A model generated the notes under the pieces. That model searched no databases. It saw only the letters and a list, made by a program, of their open reading frames with translations, and was not told the origin of the DNA. From Actinacidiphila glaucinigra (lineage in GTDB: Bacteria; Actinomycetota; Actinomycetes; Streptomycetales; Streptomycetaceae), in the NCBI RefSeq assembly GCF_900188405.1, contig NZ_FZOF01000005.1:186001-250000 (forward strand): a stretch of 64,000 nucleotides of DNA. Direction: 5' to 3'. Below are positions 21,856 to 30,447 of this stretch, piece after piece. Numbering within the stretch: the stretch's first letter is position 1; each line of letters starts with the position of its first letter. Both the position numbers and the translations under genes were made by a program.

Positions 21856-22734
21856 TCACGTCGCGGGCCCGGTCTCCCGGCACAGATCGCGGATCGCGGT
21901 CACGTGCGGATGCCAGGGGCGCGTGGCCGGGCCGGTGAGCAGCAACCTCCGTTCCACCCGCGGCAGTACGGGGACGAGGGTGAGCCCGCCCGGCAGCATG
22001 CTCCCTGCCAGCGAGGGGACGACCGCGACGCCGAGGCCGGCCTCGACCATGCAGAGCAGCGTGCCGAGTTCACGGATGTGCTGCGTGGGACGGTACGGAA
22101 CCCCGGCCAGCGCGTGGAGTTCCCTGAGCTGGCTCTCGGCACCGGAGGTGGTGGCGAGCAGCGGGTCGTCCAGGAGATCGGCCAGTGCGATGGAGTCCTC
22201 GCCCGCCAGCGGATGGTCGCCGCGCATGACGGCCTCCAGCGCGTCGGTCGCGACCGGGACGGCCCCACGGGGCACCGGGTCCGGGTCGATGAGGATCGCC
22301 GCGTCGACCGTGCCGCTCTCCAGCCACTGCGTGATCTCCTCGGCGAAGCCCTCGAAGATCCTGATCTCGACGTGCGGGGCGTTGTCGCGCCACAGCCTCA
22401 GCAACCGCGGCAGCAGCCCGTGCGCGGCGGTCGGCGGCACGGCCACGGTGATCGCGCCCTCGGCCGCCGTATCGTGCCGGGCGGCCGCCGCCGCGGCGAA
22501 GGCCCGGGCCGCGGCGAGGGTGGCGCGTGCGTGCGGCAGCAGCGCGTCGCCCAGGGGCGTGGGCCCGGCAGGGGCGGTACGCCGCATCAGCTCGCCCCGT
22601 ACGGCACGTTCCAGGGACGCGAGTGAGTGCGACACCGAGGACTGGCTCATGCCGAGCGCGGCGGCGGCCGTACCGAACCCGCGGTGGTCGGCGATCGCGA
22701 CGAACACGTTCAGTTGCCGCAGAGTCACGTCCAT
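21856..22734 (-). CDS. LysR-family transcriptional regulator
   Basis: The 292-aa protein has an N-terminal winged helix (LRQLNVFVAIADHRGFGTAAAALGMSQSSVSHSLASLE) and a periplasmic-binding-like effector domain with GAITVAVPPTAAHGLLPRLL. It faces the end of the ssuE operon and is divergent from the universal stress gene. LysR proteins such as CysB, Cbl and SsuR commonly control sulfonate-use operons. The ligand is unknown; the neighbouring sulfur island makes O-acetylserine, sulfate or adenosine phosphosulfate reasonable guesses. Confidence 0.88.
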   Translation of the reverse strand: MDVTLRQLNVFVAIADHRGFGTAAAALGMSQSSVSHSLASLERAVRGELMRRTAPAGPTPLGDALLPHARATLAAARAFAAAAAARHDTAAEGAITVAVPPTAAHGLLPRLLRLWRDNAPHVEIRIFEGFAEEITQWLESGTVDAAILIDPDPVPRGAVPVATDALEAVMRGDHPLAGEDSIALADLLDDPLLATTSGAESQLRELHALAGVPYRPTQHIRELGTLLCMVEAGLGVAVVPSLAGSMLPGGLTLVPVLPRVERRLLLTGPATRPWHPHVTAIRDLCRETGPAT

Positions 22735-22836
22735 CGGTGCCTCGCATCACGGGATGAATGCCATCGATTTGCCTCATCGTACGGCGCGCGGTCACGCTGG
22801 CAGGGATTTCACAGGACCGACAGAGGGGACGCGGCC

Positions 22837-22896
22837 ATGCCGAACGCGACACCGCCCTTCTTCCGGGGCACCACCGCCCACGGGGCCGGCTCATGA
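22837..22896 (+). CDS. Very short ORF (19 aa) coupled to the universal stress gene
   Basis: An ATG at 22837 follows GAGGGGACG and opens a 19-codon ORF (MPNATPPFFRGTTAHGAGS) ending in TCATGA, where the stop overlaps the start of the universal stress gene. The strong ribosome-binding site belongs to this ORF, and the stress gene has none of its own, so translation of the two is probably coupled. No family is recognisable. Confidence 0.5.
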   Translation: MPNATPPFFRGTTAHGAGS

Positions 22897-23423
22897 CCGG
22901 CCGGGCGGGCCGGGTCGTCGTCGGTGTGAGCGGCTCCCTCGCCAGTCTCGCGGCGCTGCGCCGCGGGCTTGCCGAGGCCCGGGCCACCGGCCGGCCGCTC
23001 CTCGCCGTCATGGCGTGGGAGCCGCCGGAGGGCGAGGCCCTGTACCGCGCCCGGCCCGAGTCCTCCTGGGCGGGCCTCTGGGCCGAGGATGCGGCTCGGC
23101 GTCTGGACCGGGCCCTGGACGACGCGTTCGGCGGCCTGCCGCCGGAGGTACGGATCGAGCGGCGGGTCCTCAGGGGCACCCCGGGAACGGTGCTGTGCGC
23201 CGTCGCGTCCGGTGCCGCCGACCTGCTGCTCGTCGGCGCGGCACGGTCCTCGCGCTCATCGATGGGTGTGCACCGAAGGCCCGTGCAGAGGGCCGTCCTC
23301 GCCGGCGCGGTGTGCGACCTCGTGATCATCGGCGGGCCGCGCCTGCTGCCCCGCGAGGCGAGACTGCTGCGCCGCTGCCGTCGGCGGGACGTCCGGCTGA
23401 CGGCGCGTCGGGAGCACGGCTGA
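22893..23423 (+). CDS. Universal stress protein
   Basis: The 176-aa protein starts at ATG 22893. RVVVGVSGSLASLAALRRGL is the first beta-strand and ATP loop of the UspA fold, and LLLVGAARSSRSSMGVHRRPVQRAVLAGAVCDLVIIGG corresponds to the G-2x-G-9x-G(S/T) nucleotide-binding region, here Gly/Arg-substituted, so ATP binding may be weak. An Arg-rich tail (EARLLRRCRRRDVRLTARREH) follows, which is unusual. Its start lies inside the stop of the 19-aa ORF before it. Confidence 0.82.
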   Translation: MTGRAGRVVVGVSGSLASLAALRRGLAEARATGRPLLAVMAWEPPEGEALYRARPESSWAGLWAEDAARRLDRALDDAFGGLPPEVRIERRVLRGTPGTVLCAVASGAADLLLVGAARSSRSSMGVHRRPVQRAVLAGAVCDLVIIGGPRLLPREARLLRRCRRRDVRLTARREHG

Positions 23424-23473
23424 TCCCCGCCGCGGCCGCCGCGTACACCCCGCCCCGAGGAGGGAACCCCCGT

Positions 23474-23716
23474 ATGACCCGAGGCACCGGCCCCGCCCCC
23501 CACGCAGATCCCCGCAGGGCCCGCCGGTGCCGGACCTGCCGCGGGTGGGGGACGCTCATCGCCGCTCCCGGTGGCCTCGCCCTGTGCCGCGGCTGCCAGA
23601 TCCCCCGGCAGCGGTCCGCTCCCGCGGTCCCGTACGCCCAGGAGACTCCCCCACGGCGCGCCGCCCGGTACTCCGCGGCCGCCCCGGCCGTCCGCCGCCC
23701 CTCCGCCGCGCCCTGA
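23474..23716 (+). CDS. Small double-CxxC protein, copy 1
   Basis: The 80-aa product from ATG 23474 has CRTCRGWGT followed after a loop by LCRGCQ, a DnaJ-like or rubredoxin-like zinc finger of two CxxC pairs 15 residues apart. The rest is Arg/Pro/Ala-rich and probably disordered. The same finger, CPSCLGWGT...LCSACQ, occurs in the protein at 52410. The function is unknown; such proteins may be zinc or RNA binders. GAGGAGGGAACCC precedes the start. Confidence 0.7.
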   Translation: MTRGTGPAPHADPRRARRCRTCRGWGTLIAAPGGLALCRGCQIPRQRSAPAVPYAQETPPRRAARYSAAAPAVRRPSAAP

Positions 23717-23751
23717 GACCCGGGGGCGCCGACCGGCACCTCGTGCGCGAA

Positions 23752-23773
23752 CTTCGCCGGTTGTTCACCTGCG
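23752..23773 (+). promoter_or_regulatory. Possible PHO box upstream of the phytase-like gene
   Basis: CTTCGCCGGTT followed by GTTCACCTGCG is an 11-base direct repeat with the Streptomyces PhoP-box core GTTCACC in the second unit and TTC-CC preserved in the first. It lies 66 bases before the start of a secreted phosphate-related esterase. Only two units, one weak, are seen. Confidence 0.4.
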
Positions 23774-23838
23774 GGCCCGATTGTGCCGGCCCGGCGGCGA
23801 GATGATCGCCTTTCCGACCGTAGCGCAACGGAGAGACG

Positions 23839-26139
23839 ATGCTCCCCAAGAGAACCTACGCCGCGCTCACGACCGCGGCTGTCGCTGCCGGCACGCTGGT
23901 GGCCGCGAGCCCGGCGAGCGCCCACCACCCGCACGTGGCGCCGACCTTCCAGCGCACCGCCACCTACCCGGTCTTCCAGAACCGCCCCGTGGGCGAGGAC
24001 CCGGCCACGGCGACCGTCGCCGAGATCTCGGCGGTCAGCGAGGACGGCCGCACCCTGGTCTACACCGACGCCCTGGCGCGCCGGATCGGCTTCCTCGACA
24101 TCAGCAAGCCGGGCAGCCCGCGTGGCCTCGGCACCCTGTCGCTGACGGAGCTGGGCGACGCCGAGGACGAGCCGACCTCCGTGGCGGTGGTCGGCCAGTA
24201 CGTGCTGGTCGTGGTGAACACCAGCAGCGGCTACGCCACGCCTTCCGGGCGTCTGGACGTCATATCCCTGCGCGACCGCAAGCGGGTCACCAGCTTCGAC
24301 CTGGGCGGTCAGCCGGACTCCATCACCATCACCAAGGACAAGCGGTACGCCGCGATCGCGATCGAGAACGAGCGCGACGAGGAGGCGACCCCGCCCGGCG
24401 GCGAGGAGGGCGACCTGCCCCAGGCCCCGGCCGGCTTCGTGCAGATCGTCGACTTCAAGGGCGCCGCGCCGCAGCACTGGAGCACCCGGGCCGTGCCGCT
24501 GACCCGGCCCGACGGCACCGCGCTGCCCGTGCTGTCCGCCGCCGGGATCGTGGAGCCCACCGACCCGGAGCCGGAGTACGTCGCCGTCAACGGCCGCAAC
24601 CAGCTGGCCGTGACGCTGCAGGAGAACAACGGCGTCGTCCTGGTGGACCTGCCGACGGGCCGCATCACCAAGGCCTTCACCGCCGGCACGGCCACCGTCC
24701 GCGGCATCGACACCGTCAAGGACGGCGTCATCGACCAGACCGGCTCGATCACCGACGTGCGGCGCGAGCCCGACGCCGTCAATTGGATCGACGACCGCTA
24801 CTTCGCGACCGCCAACGAGGGCGACTGGAAGGGCGGCACGCGCGGCTGGACCGTCTTCGACAGCCGCACCGGCAAGGTCGTCTGGGACGCGGGCAACAGC
24901 TTCGAGCGCCTCGCCGTCCGCTACGGCCTGCACAACGAGGACCGCGCGGCCAAGAAGGGCACCGAGCCGGAGGGCGTGGTCGTCGCCACCTTCCACGGCG
25001 TGCGGTACGCCTTCGTCGGCTCCGAGCGCAGCAACTTCGTCGCCGTGTACGACGTCAGCCGCCCGACCGCCCCGGTCTTCCGCCAGATGCTGGCCACCAC
25101 CAACGGCCCGGAGGGGCTGCTGCCGATCCCGTCGCGCGACCTGCTCGTGGTCTCCAGCGAGGAGGACGACGCCTCGGTCAACGTGCGGGCCTCGGTCAGC
25201 CTGTTCCAGCTCGGCAAGGGCACCCCGTCGTTCCCGGGCATCGTCTCGGCCTCGGACTCCGACGGCGCGCCGATCGGCTGGGGCGCGCTCGGCGCGCTGT
25301 CCGCCGTCCCCGGCAGGCCGCACGAGCTGTACACGGTCACCGACGCGGCGTACTCCGTCACCAAGATCATGACCATCGACACCTCGCGGCAGCCGGCGGT
25401 CATCACCCGGGCCCTGACCGTCAAGGACGCCGACGGCAAGCCGGTCGGCTACGACGCCGAGGGCATCCACGCCCGCCCGCAGGGCGGCTTCTGGCTCGCC
25501 GTCGAGGGCGCGACCGGCGACGGCAACAAGCTGGTCCGCCTCGACCGCGACGGAGTGACCCGGCAGGTCGTCCCGCTCCCGGCGGACGTCGCCGCGGGCC
25601 TGGCGAAGCAGGGCTTCGAGGGCGTCACCGCCACCACCGACCGGAGCGGCCGCGAGGTGGTCTGGGCCACCCTGCAGCGCGAGGTCAAGGGCGACCCGGC
25701 CGGGGTCGTCCGGATCGGCCGCTACGACGTCCAGTCGGGCACCTGGAGCTGGTTCGGCTACCGGATCGGCACCACGGAGACCCCGGGCGACTGGATCGGC
25801 CTGTCCGAGATCACGGCGGTCGGCGACAAGCTCGCCCTGATCGAGCGGGACAAGCTGAACGGCCCCGCCGCGAAGATCAAGCGCGTGTACACGGTCGACA
25901 TGCCGAAGTCCGCCGCCGCTTCCGGGCCGCTCCAGGTACTGCCCAAGAAGCTGGCCCACGACGTGCTGCCCGACCTGCGGGCGACGAACGGGTGGACCCA
26001 GGAGAAGCTCGAGGGCCTCACCGTGGGCGGTGACGGCCACGTCTACGCCGTGACCGACAACGACGGCCTGGCCGACGCCACCGGAGAGACGGTCTTCATG
26101 GACCTCGGTTCCGGCAAGAAGGTCTTCGGGAAGCGCTGA
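23839..26139 (+). CDS. Secreted esterase-like phytase domain protein
   Basis: The 766-aa protein has a signal peptide (residues 1-30, cleavage after ASPASA) and is exported. The N-terminal 380 residues are a beta-propeller-like repeat region with VAEISAVSEDGRTLVYTDA, YVLVVVNTSSGY and FATANEGDWKGGTRGWTVFD. The C-terminal part, with YDAEGIHARPQGGFWLAVEGATGDG and GQEKLEGLTVGGDGHVYAVTDN-like segments, is the esterase-like phytase family (PF13449). These proteins are associated with alkaline phosphatase-like activity. A PHO-box-like site upstream fits phosphate control. A perfect 15-pair hairpin follows. Confidence 0.85.
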   Translation: MLPKRTYAALTTAAVAAGTLVAASPASAHHPHVAPTFQRTATYPVFQNRPVGEDPATATVAEISAVSEDGRTLVYTDALARRIGFLDISKPGSPRGLGTLSLTELGDAEDEPTSVAVVGQYVLVVVNTSSGYATPSGRLDVISLRDRKRVTSFDLGGQPDSITITKDKRYAAIAIENERDEEATPPGGEEGDLPQAPAGFVQIVDFKGAAPQHWSTRAVPLTRPDGTALPVLSAAGIVEPTDPEPEYVAVNGRNQLAVTLQENNGVVLVDLPTGRITKAFTAGTATVRGIDTVKDGVIDQTGSITDVRREPDAVNWIDDRYFATANEGDWKGGTRGWTVFDSRTGKVVWDAGNSFERLAVRYGLHNEDRAAKKGTEPEGVVVATFHGVRYAFVGSERSNFVAVYDVSRPTAPVFRQMLATTNGPEGLLPIPSRDLLVVSSEEDDASVNVRASVSLFQLGKGTPSFPGIVSASDSDGAPIGWGALGALSAVPGRPHELYTVTDAAYSVTKIMTIDTSRQPAVITRALTVKDADGKPVGYDAEGIHARPQGGFWLAVEGATGDGNKLVRLDRDGVTRQVVPLPADVAAGLAKQGFEGVTATTDRSGREVVWATLQREVKGDPAGVVRIGRYDVQSGTWSWFGYRIGTTETPGDWIGLSEITAVGDKLALIERDKLNGPAAKIKRVYTVDMPKSAAASGPLQVLPKKLAHDVLPDLRATNGWTQEKLEGLTVGGDGHVYAVTDNDGLADATGETVFMDLGSGKKVFGKR

Positions 26140-26159
26140 TCGTCCGCGCCGCCCTCCCC

Positions 26160-26192
26160 CGTACGGCCGCCGGTTCCACCGGCGGCCGTACG
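26160..26192 (+). terminator. Strong hairpin terminator
   Basis: A perfect 15-pair inverted repeat (CGTACGGCCGCCGGT and its complement) with a three-base TCC loop lies 20 bases after the phytase-like stop. It can serve both that gene and the leftward pseudogene ending at 26214. Confidence 0.85.
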
Positions 26193-26213
26193 CGTCAGGG
26201 GAGTGCGGGCGGG

Positions 26214-26906
26214 TCACGCTTCCGGACGGCGCGCGAAGACGAACCCCCGGCCGGCCCGGTCAGGGGCGTCCCGCACCTCGTCGAGGACGTGCCCCTGCGC
26301 GGTGAACACCGCCTCCGCCTCCTCCCGTCGGCGGCCGGGACGTAGGTCCAACGGGACGTCACCAGCGGCCCGTTGACGTCGAGCGGCTCGACCCGGTGCT
26401 CCAGCGGTCCGGTGCCCGGCACGTCCACGAACCGGTGCGACGCCTCCCGGTTCCAGCCCTTCCATGCGCGCTTCGCCGGATCCCGGGTCTCGAACACCGG
26501 ACGGCCGCCCGGCCGCAGCGCCTCTTACGCCCCGCGCAGGGTGTCCCGCCACGCCCCGAGGTCGTCGATCACCTGGGCGGCGTCGGCCGTCATCGTCGCA
26601 AGGTCCACGCCCGGCGGCGGCAGCTCCGTCGCATCACCGTGGATCCACCGGACCCGCTCGCCCCGGCTCGGCCCGGGCGACGTCGAGGGCAGCCCGGGCC
26701 GGGTCGACGGCGACGACCTCGATGCCGAGGCCCGCCGGGCGCAGGGCGAACACCCCCGTTCCGCAGCCGATGTCCAGGACCCGGCGCGCGCCGAGGCCGC
26801 CCCGCCCCGGGTTCTCGAGGACGCCGCACAGCGCGGCGGGCCGCGGGTCCCGGAATTCCTCGTCGGCGACGGGGGCGAAGCCACCCAGGGGTGAGACCCA
26901 CGTCAC
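26214..26906 (-). pseudogene. Decayed SAM-dependent methyltransferase
   Basis: Three frames together give a class I methyltransferase. The first part runs from M at 26906 through RRVLDIGCGTGVFALRPAGL to ALDVARAEPG. A one-base shift near 26670 then moves to the frame with RWIHGDATELPPPGVDLATMTADAAQVIDD...DTLRG. This hits a TAA stop at 26525-26527, where a Tyr codon is usual before EALRPGGRPVFETRDP; the same frame continues to SRWTYVPA. A second shift near 26335 leads to REEAEAVFTAQGHVLDEV...GRGFVFARRPEA. So two frameshifts plus one nonsense mutation: non-functional unless the sequence contains errors. Confidence 0.85.
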
Positions 26907-26982
26907 ATCCGTGGCCGCGTCACATTTCCCCGGGCCCGCCCGTCATGGCTGCGTACCCGTCACCACGCAAGAGGAGACCGCC

Positions 26983-27456
26983 ATGGAAGCCCGCGTGAAC
27001 CTGTTCGGCAGCGCCCTCGCGCTCAAGTTCTTCAAGCACCTCAACTCGGCGGGGAAGGTGCCCGCGGAGTCGGGCCTGCCGGCCACGACCCAGGAACTGG
27101 TGAAGATCCGCGCCAGCCAGATCAACGGCTGCGCCTTCTGCGCCGACATGCACACCAAGGAGGCCGCCGCGGCCGGCGAGACCTCGGTGCGCCTGAACCT
27201 GGTCGCCACGTGGCGCGAGGCCACGGTCTTCACCGAGGCCGAGCGCGCCGCCCTCGAACTCACCGAGCAGGGCACCCGTATCGCCGACGCCGCCGGCGGT
27301 GTCACGGACGAGGTCTGGGCGAACGCCGCCAAGCACTACGACGAGGACCAGCTCGTCGCCCTGATCGGCCTCATCGCCGTCATCAACGCCTACAACCGCG
27401 TCAACGTCATCAACCGCCAGCCCGCCGGCGACTACCGGCCCGGCCAGTTCGGCTGA
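26983..27456 (+). CDS. Carboxymuconolactone decarboxylase / AhpD-like peroxidase
   Basis: The 157-aa protein starts at ATG 26983 with GAGGAG upstream. It has the AhpD signature VKIRASQINGCAFCADMHTKEA, with redox CxxC and the following His, then a short all-helical C-terminus with AVINAYNRVNVINR. Such proteins reduce alkyl hydroperoxides with the help of a thiol reductant. The frame overlaps antisense remains of the methyltransferase pseudogene only upstream of the start. Likely cytosolic and stand-alone. Confidence 0.9.
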   Translation: MEARVNLFGSALALKFFKHLNSAGKVPAESGLPATTQELVKIRASQINGCAFCADMHTKEAAAAGETSVRLNLVATWREATVFTEAERAALELTEQGTRIADAAGGVTDEVWANAAKHYDEDQLVALIGLIAVINAYNRVNVINRQPAGDYRPGQFG

Positions 27457-27566
27457 GGACGGACGCCCCGGCCCGCCCCAACGAGCCGGGGCACCGCCCG
27501 CCCCTCCGGGCGATCCCAAGTGCCGCTGCCGTGAACCATGTATGACGGGTTGTAGCGTGATGCGGC

Positions 27567-28205
27567 ATGAGCACCAGTTCGCCGCTCTCAGCGGTCCCCC
27601 GGCTGGCAGGCGCGATCGTCGTCGGAGCGGCCGCCGGCGCGGTCGTCGGCGGCGTCCTGACGGACGCCTCGCTGGGGGTCCTCGCCGGGATCGCCGCGAC
27701 GGAGGCGGTCTTCGTCGTCACGGGCTGGCTCGTGCTGTGGCCGATGGACTCGGCCGCCACCCACCGCAACGCCCGGCGGGAGGACTTCCGGCCGGTCGTC
27801 GAGGAACTCGTGGTGGTCGGCGCGGCCCTGTGCGGGCTGCTCGCCATCGTCGTCCTGCTCCTGCGCGGCGGCTCCGACAGGGATCACGCCGCGGCGGCGA
27901 CCGCGCTGGGCGGGGTGTTCATGGCCTGGGCGGCGCTCCACCTGATGTACGCCGCGCGCTACGGGTACCTGTACTACGCGGCCTCGGCGGGCGGGATCGA
28001 CTTCAACTCCCCGCACCCGCCGACGTACCGGGACTTCCTCTACTTCAGCTACAACCTGGGCATGACGTACCAGGTCTCCGACACGGACGTGTCCAGCCCG
28101 GCGATCCGCGCGACGGTGCTGCGGCACTCGCTGCTGTCGTACGTCTTCGGCACCAGCATCCTGGCCACCACCATCAACCTGGTCGCCGGGATGGTCACCG
28201 GCTGA
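27567..28205 (+). CDS. DUF1345 integral membrane protein
   Basis: The 212-aa protein has five hydrophobic spans. [19 protein letters not shown] and [26 protein letters not shown] segments are characteristic of DUF1345, followed by [25 protein letters not shown]. The family is of unknown function and probably forms a channel-like fold. A TAGCGT -10-like element at 27551-27556 lies ten bases before the ATG, so the transcript may have almost no leader. Confidence 0.88.
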   Translation: MSTSSPLSAVPRLAGAIVVGAAAGAVVGGVLTDASLGVLAGIAATEAVFVVTGWLVLWPMDSAATHRNARREDFRPVVEELVVVGAALCGLLAIVVLLLRGGSDRDHAAAATALGGVFMAWAALHLMYAARYGYLYYAASAGGIDFNSPHPPTYRDFLYFSYNLGMTYQVSDTDVSSPAIRATVLRHSLLSYVFGTSILATTINLVAGMVTG

Positions 28206-28272
28206 CCGCGGCCCGCGAGCTTGTACCCCGGGCTCAAAATTCCTGTCAAGTCCCGAATTGCAGCGACATGAC

Positions 28273-28291
28273 GCCGGGCGCCGCGCCCGGC
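28273..28291 (+). repeat. Short inverted repeat in the gap before the Asn/Gly-rich protein
   Basis: GCCGGGCG-CCG-CGCCCGGC is a perfect eight-pair hairpin. It lies after the DUF1345 gene and before the secreted Gly/Asn-rich protein, so it is either a terminator or a 5' mRNA structure. Confidence 0.5.
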
Positions 28292-28380
28292 TTACTGGAG
28301 GCATCGGGTTCACGCCCCCAGGGGCAGCCCACCGGACACCGCCGGAACCCCTCCACCACCGCTCCCGAAGGACAACCACC

Positions 28381-28707
28381 ATGGCCAGCAACCGACGCAC
28401 CAAGCGCCTCGTCACCCTCACCGCCGCGACCGCCCTGGCCGCCGGAGGGACACTGATCCCCGCCACCGCGTTCGCCGCCACCACTCCGTCCGAGGCGCAC
28501 GCGGCCGCCGCAAAGACGTCCGGCCGGGGCGGCGGCCACGGCGGAAACTGGGGACACGGGGACCGGGGCTGGGGGAACGGCGGCTGGAACCACGGCGGAA
28601 ACCGCCCGAACAGCAGTGGCAACGGCAGCATCATCATCGTCGTCGGCAACAACAACTCCACCAACGTCAACAACGGCACCATCAACAACGGCGTGATCCT
28701 CGACTGA
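28381..28707 (+). CDS. Secreted Gly/Asn-rich small protein
   Basis: The 108-aa product has a signal peptide ending near ATAFAA (about residue 33). The mature part starts with Ala-rich sequence, passes through a Gly/His/Trp-rich segment (GGHGGNWGHGDRGWGNGGWN) and ends in an Asn/Ile/Val-rich C-terminus (SIIIVVGNNNSTNVNNGTI), which could form a beta-strand or amyloid-like core. AGGA precedes the start. Its appearance resembles small cell-surface or chaplin-related proteins, but no chaplin domain is present. I cannot assign a function. Confidence 0.75.
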   Translation: MASNRRTKRLVTLTAATALAAGGTLIPATAFAATTPSEAHAAAAKTSGRGGGHGGNWGHGDRGWGNGGWNHGGNRPNSSGNGSIIIVVGNNNSTNVNNGTINNGVILD

Positions 28708-28740
28708 GCGTCCGGCGGCGTTCCCGCCGACCCGAAGACC

Positions 28741-28769
28741 ACAGCACCTCCGGCCACCGGGGGTGCTGT
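28741..28769 (+). terminator. Hairpin after the secreted Gly/Asn-rich protein
   Basis: ACAGCACC and GGTGCTGT form an eight-pair stem around TCCGGCCACCGGG. It sits between the convergent secreted protein and MarR genes and may end both. Confidence 0.6.
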
Positions 28770-28809
28770 TCGCGTTGCGGTACGCGGACGGGTGCCGGAA
28801 GGGCCCGAC

Positions 28810-29289
28810 TCAGCCCTCGGAGCAGACCTCGTCGCCCGGCGAGGTGCGCACCCGGGCCAGGAGCCCGCGGAGCGCCGCGACCTCCTCCGGGGACAGGTCC
28901 CCGAAGAGCCCCCGCTCGACCTCGTCCACCGCGGCCCGGGCCTCGGCCAGGACGCCGCGCCCCTGGTCCGTGATGGCGACGATGTGGCGGCGCCGGTCGG
29001 CCGGGTCCCGACGGCGCTCGACGAGCTGCGCGGACTCCAGGTCGTTGAGGATCGCGACCATGATGCTCGGATCCACCTCGAGCGCCGCGACAAGACCTTG
29101 CTGCCCCATGGACCCGCACCCGCCGAGCAGCATCAGCGTGGCTCCCGCCCGCGGCGCCAGGCCGCAGGAACCGAAGGCGCGCTGGACACGACTGTTGGCG
29201 ACGGCGCCGTGCCGGGCCAGCAGAAAACCGAGCTGCTCCAGCGGGTCGCCGCCGGCAGCACCCTCAATCGCGATCTCGTTCACTGCCAT
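28810..29289 (-). CDS. MarR-family transcriptional regulator
   Basis: The start is set at the ATG at 29289 (MAVNEIAIEG), because a TATGAT -10 lies six bases upstream, giving a leaderless mRNA, rather than at the in-frame ATG at 29313. The 159-aa product has the winged helix with LVAALEVDPSIMVAILNDLESAQLVERRRDPADRRRHIVAITDQG, the MarR recognition helix and wing with the DPADRR hinge. Targets unknown; the adjacent region 29290-29672 may contain its operator. Divergent from the secreted protein at 29673. Confidence 0.87.
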   Translation of the reverse strand: MAVNEIAIEGAAGGDPLEQLGFLLARHGAVANSRVQRAFGSCGLAPRAGATLMLLGGCGSMGQQGLVAALEVDPSIMVAILNDLESAQLVERRRDPADRRRHIVAITDQGRGVLAEARAAVDEVERGLFGDLSPEEVAALRGLLARVRTSPGDEVCSEG

Positions 29290-29672
29290 GACCCCATCAT
29301 AGCGCGGCACCAACCATCGTGAAGGGCGGGTAATCCATGACCGTCAACGATTCCGGTGATCATGATCCACGCACGGACGGACATCCGCCGCACCCCCGGG
29401 CGGATGTTTGTGCCGGGTTATTCCACTTCTCCGGATTCCATGCGCGAGGCGATGGTCACACCCCTTAAACGATTGACCGCCATCAATCATCTGTTAGGTT
29501 CCATTCACCAGCGATTCACAGCGACGCCGGCCCTCACGGATCCAGCGCCTGCGAACCAGGAGCCCCGCCCCGGCGGCCCCGCGGAATCGCTCCCGCACGA
29601 CGGGAACGGCCCACCGGCCGGACCGTCGTCCGACGCCCCGCACACCGGGGCACAGCAAGGAGAGAACCAGTC
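29290..29672 (+). other. Intergenic region with a promoter for the secreted 119-aa protein
   Basis: This 383-base gap contains a rightward promoter (TTGACC at 29473-29478, a 16-base spacer, TAGGTT at 29495-29500). The transcript would start near 29507, leaving an untranslated region of about 165 bases. The one ORF of note has no ribosome-binding site and a low-complexity product. Confidence 0.5.
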
Positions 29673-30032
29673 ATGAACAAGTGGACGCGCATCATCGCCA
29701 CCTCCACCGCCTCGGTGGCACTCGCCGGCACCGCCCTGCTCGGAGCCACCGGTTCCGCCTCCGCCGCCCCCCGGCCCTCCGGCCAGGACCGGCAGACCGT
29801 GACCGTCGGCAGCACGGCATGGGACAGGACCGGCGACCGCGCCGGGAACGACGACCGGCGCTGGAACAACGAGATCACCCGTCACCACTACGACTACGGC
29901 CACCACGGCGTGCAGTACTGGCACGGGTACGACGGCAAGCTCTACCGGTTCGACGGCCACCGCCTGGCCCGCTGGAGCCACGGCCACTGGGTGACCGTCT
30001 GGCTGTCCTACGGCCACGGACCCGTCCGCTGA
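29673..30032 (+). CDS. Secreted Tyr/His/Trp-rich small protein
   Basis: The 119-aa product has a signal peptide cleaved near GSASA (about residue 31). The mature part is rich in His, Tyr, Trp and Arg: RWNNEITRHHYDYGHHGVQYWHGYDG, then LYRFDGHRLARWSHGHWV. No family is recognised. AGGAGA precedes the ATG. Abundant His could bind metals. It is exported and probably extracellular. Confidence 0.75.
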   Translation: MNKWTRIIATSTASVALAGTALLGATGSASAAPRPSGQDRQTVTVGSTAWDRTGDRAGNDDRRWNNEITRHHYDYGHHGVQYWHGYDGKLYRFDGHRLARWSHGHWVTVWLSYGHGPVR

Positions 30033-30228
30033 GGCGCGACCGCATCCGGCACACCCCGCCGGACCACGCGCACCCCGGCGACCGGACGACGACGTCCCGG
30101 CCGCCAGGGCAGGGAGCCGCACCGGTGCCGAGCCGTCCCGTCCTCGCACGGCCCGGCACCGGCCCGCTCCCGCCCCTCTTCCTCCCCTGATGCCGCCGGC
30201 ACACCGAAAGACCCGGAGAACCAGCACC

Positions 30229-30447
30229 ATGCTCAAGGCCACCCCGACGACGAAGTCCGGCGGACTGCTCAGCAACGCCTTCGTGGCGATGCGGCGCCGG
30301 CAGACCCCGGCCGCCGCCTCCGGCACCGGACGGCACCGCGGGCGGGCCGCCAGTGAAGGCCTCACGGCCATCGGCTCCCCGGGCCTGGGCACCCACCGCC
30401 GCCCGAGCGACGCCCCCGTCCCCGGCGGCACCATCACCCGGGGCTGA
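30229..30447 (+). CDS. Small basic protein (72 aa), doubtful
   Basis: The ORF from ATG 30229 has GGAG twelve bases upstream and encodes an Arg/Gly/Pro/Thr-rich product (LKATPTTKSGGLLSNAFVAMRRRQ...) that looks disordered, with no domain. Codon use is G/C-ending. It may be a real small basic protein or a chance frame, so confidence is limited. The in-frame ATG at 30190 lacks a ribosome-binding site. Confidence 0.4.
   Translation: MLKATPTTKSGGLLSNAFVAMRRRQTPAAASGTGRHRGRAASEGLTAIGSPGLGTHRRPSDAPVPGGTITRG

Noticed and set aside
23326..26217. 963-aa leftward ORF covering the phytase-like gene
   Set aside because: Composition is Asp/Gly/Val/Arg-rich with no domain; the opposite strand has a signal peptide and family motifs.
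28206..28380. Possible cyclic di-AMP (ydaO) riboswitch before the secreted Gly/Asn-rich protein
   Set aside because: The conserved ydaO core sequences were not found; only a short hairpin is present.
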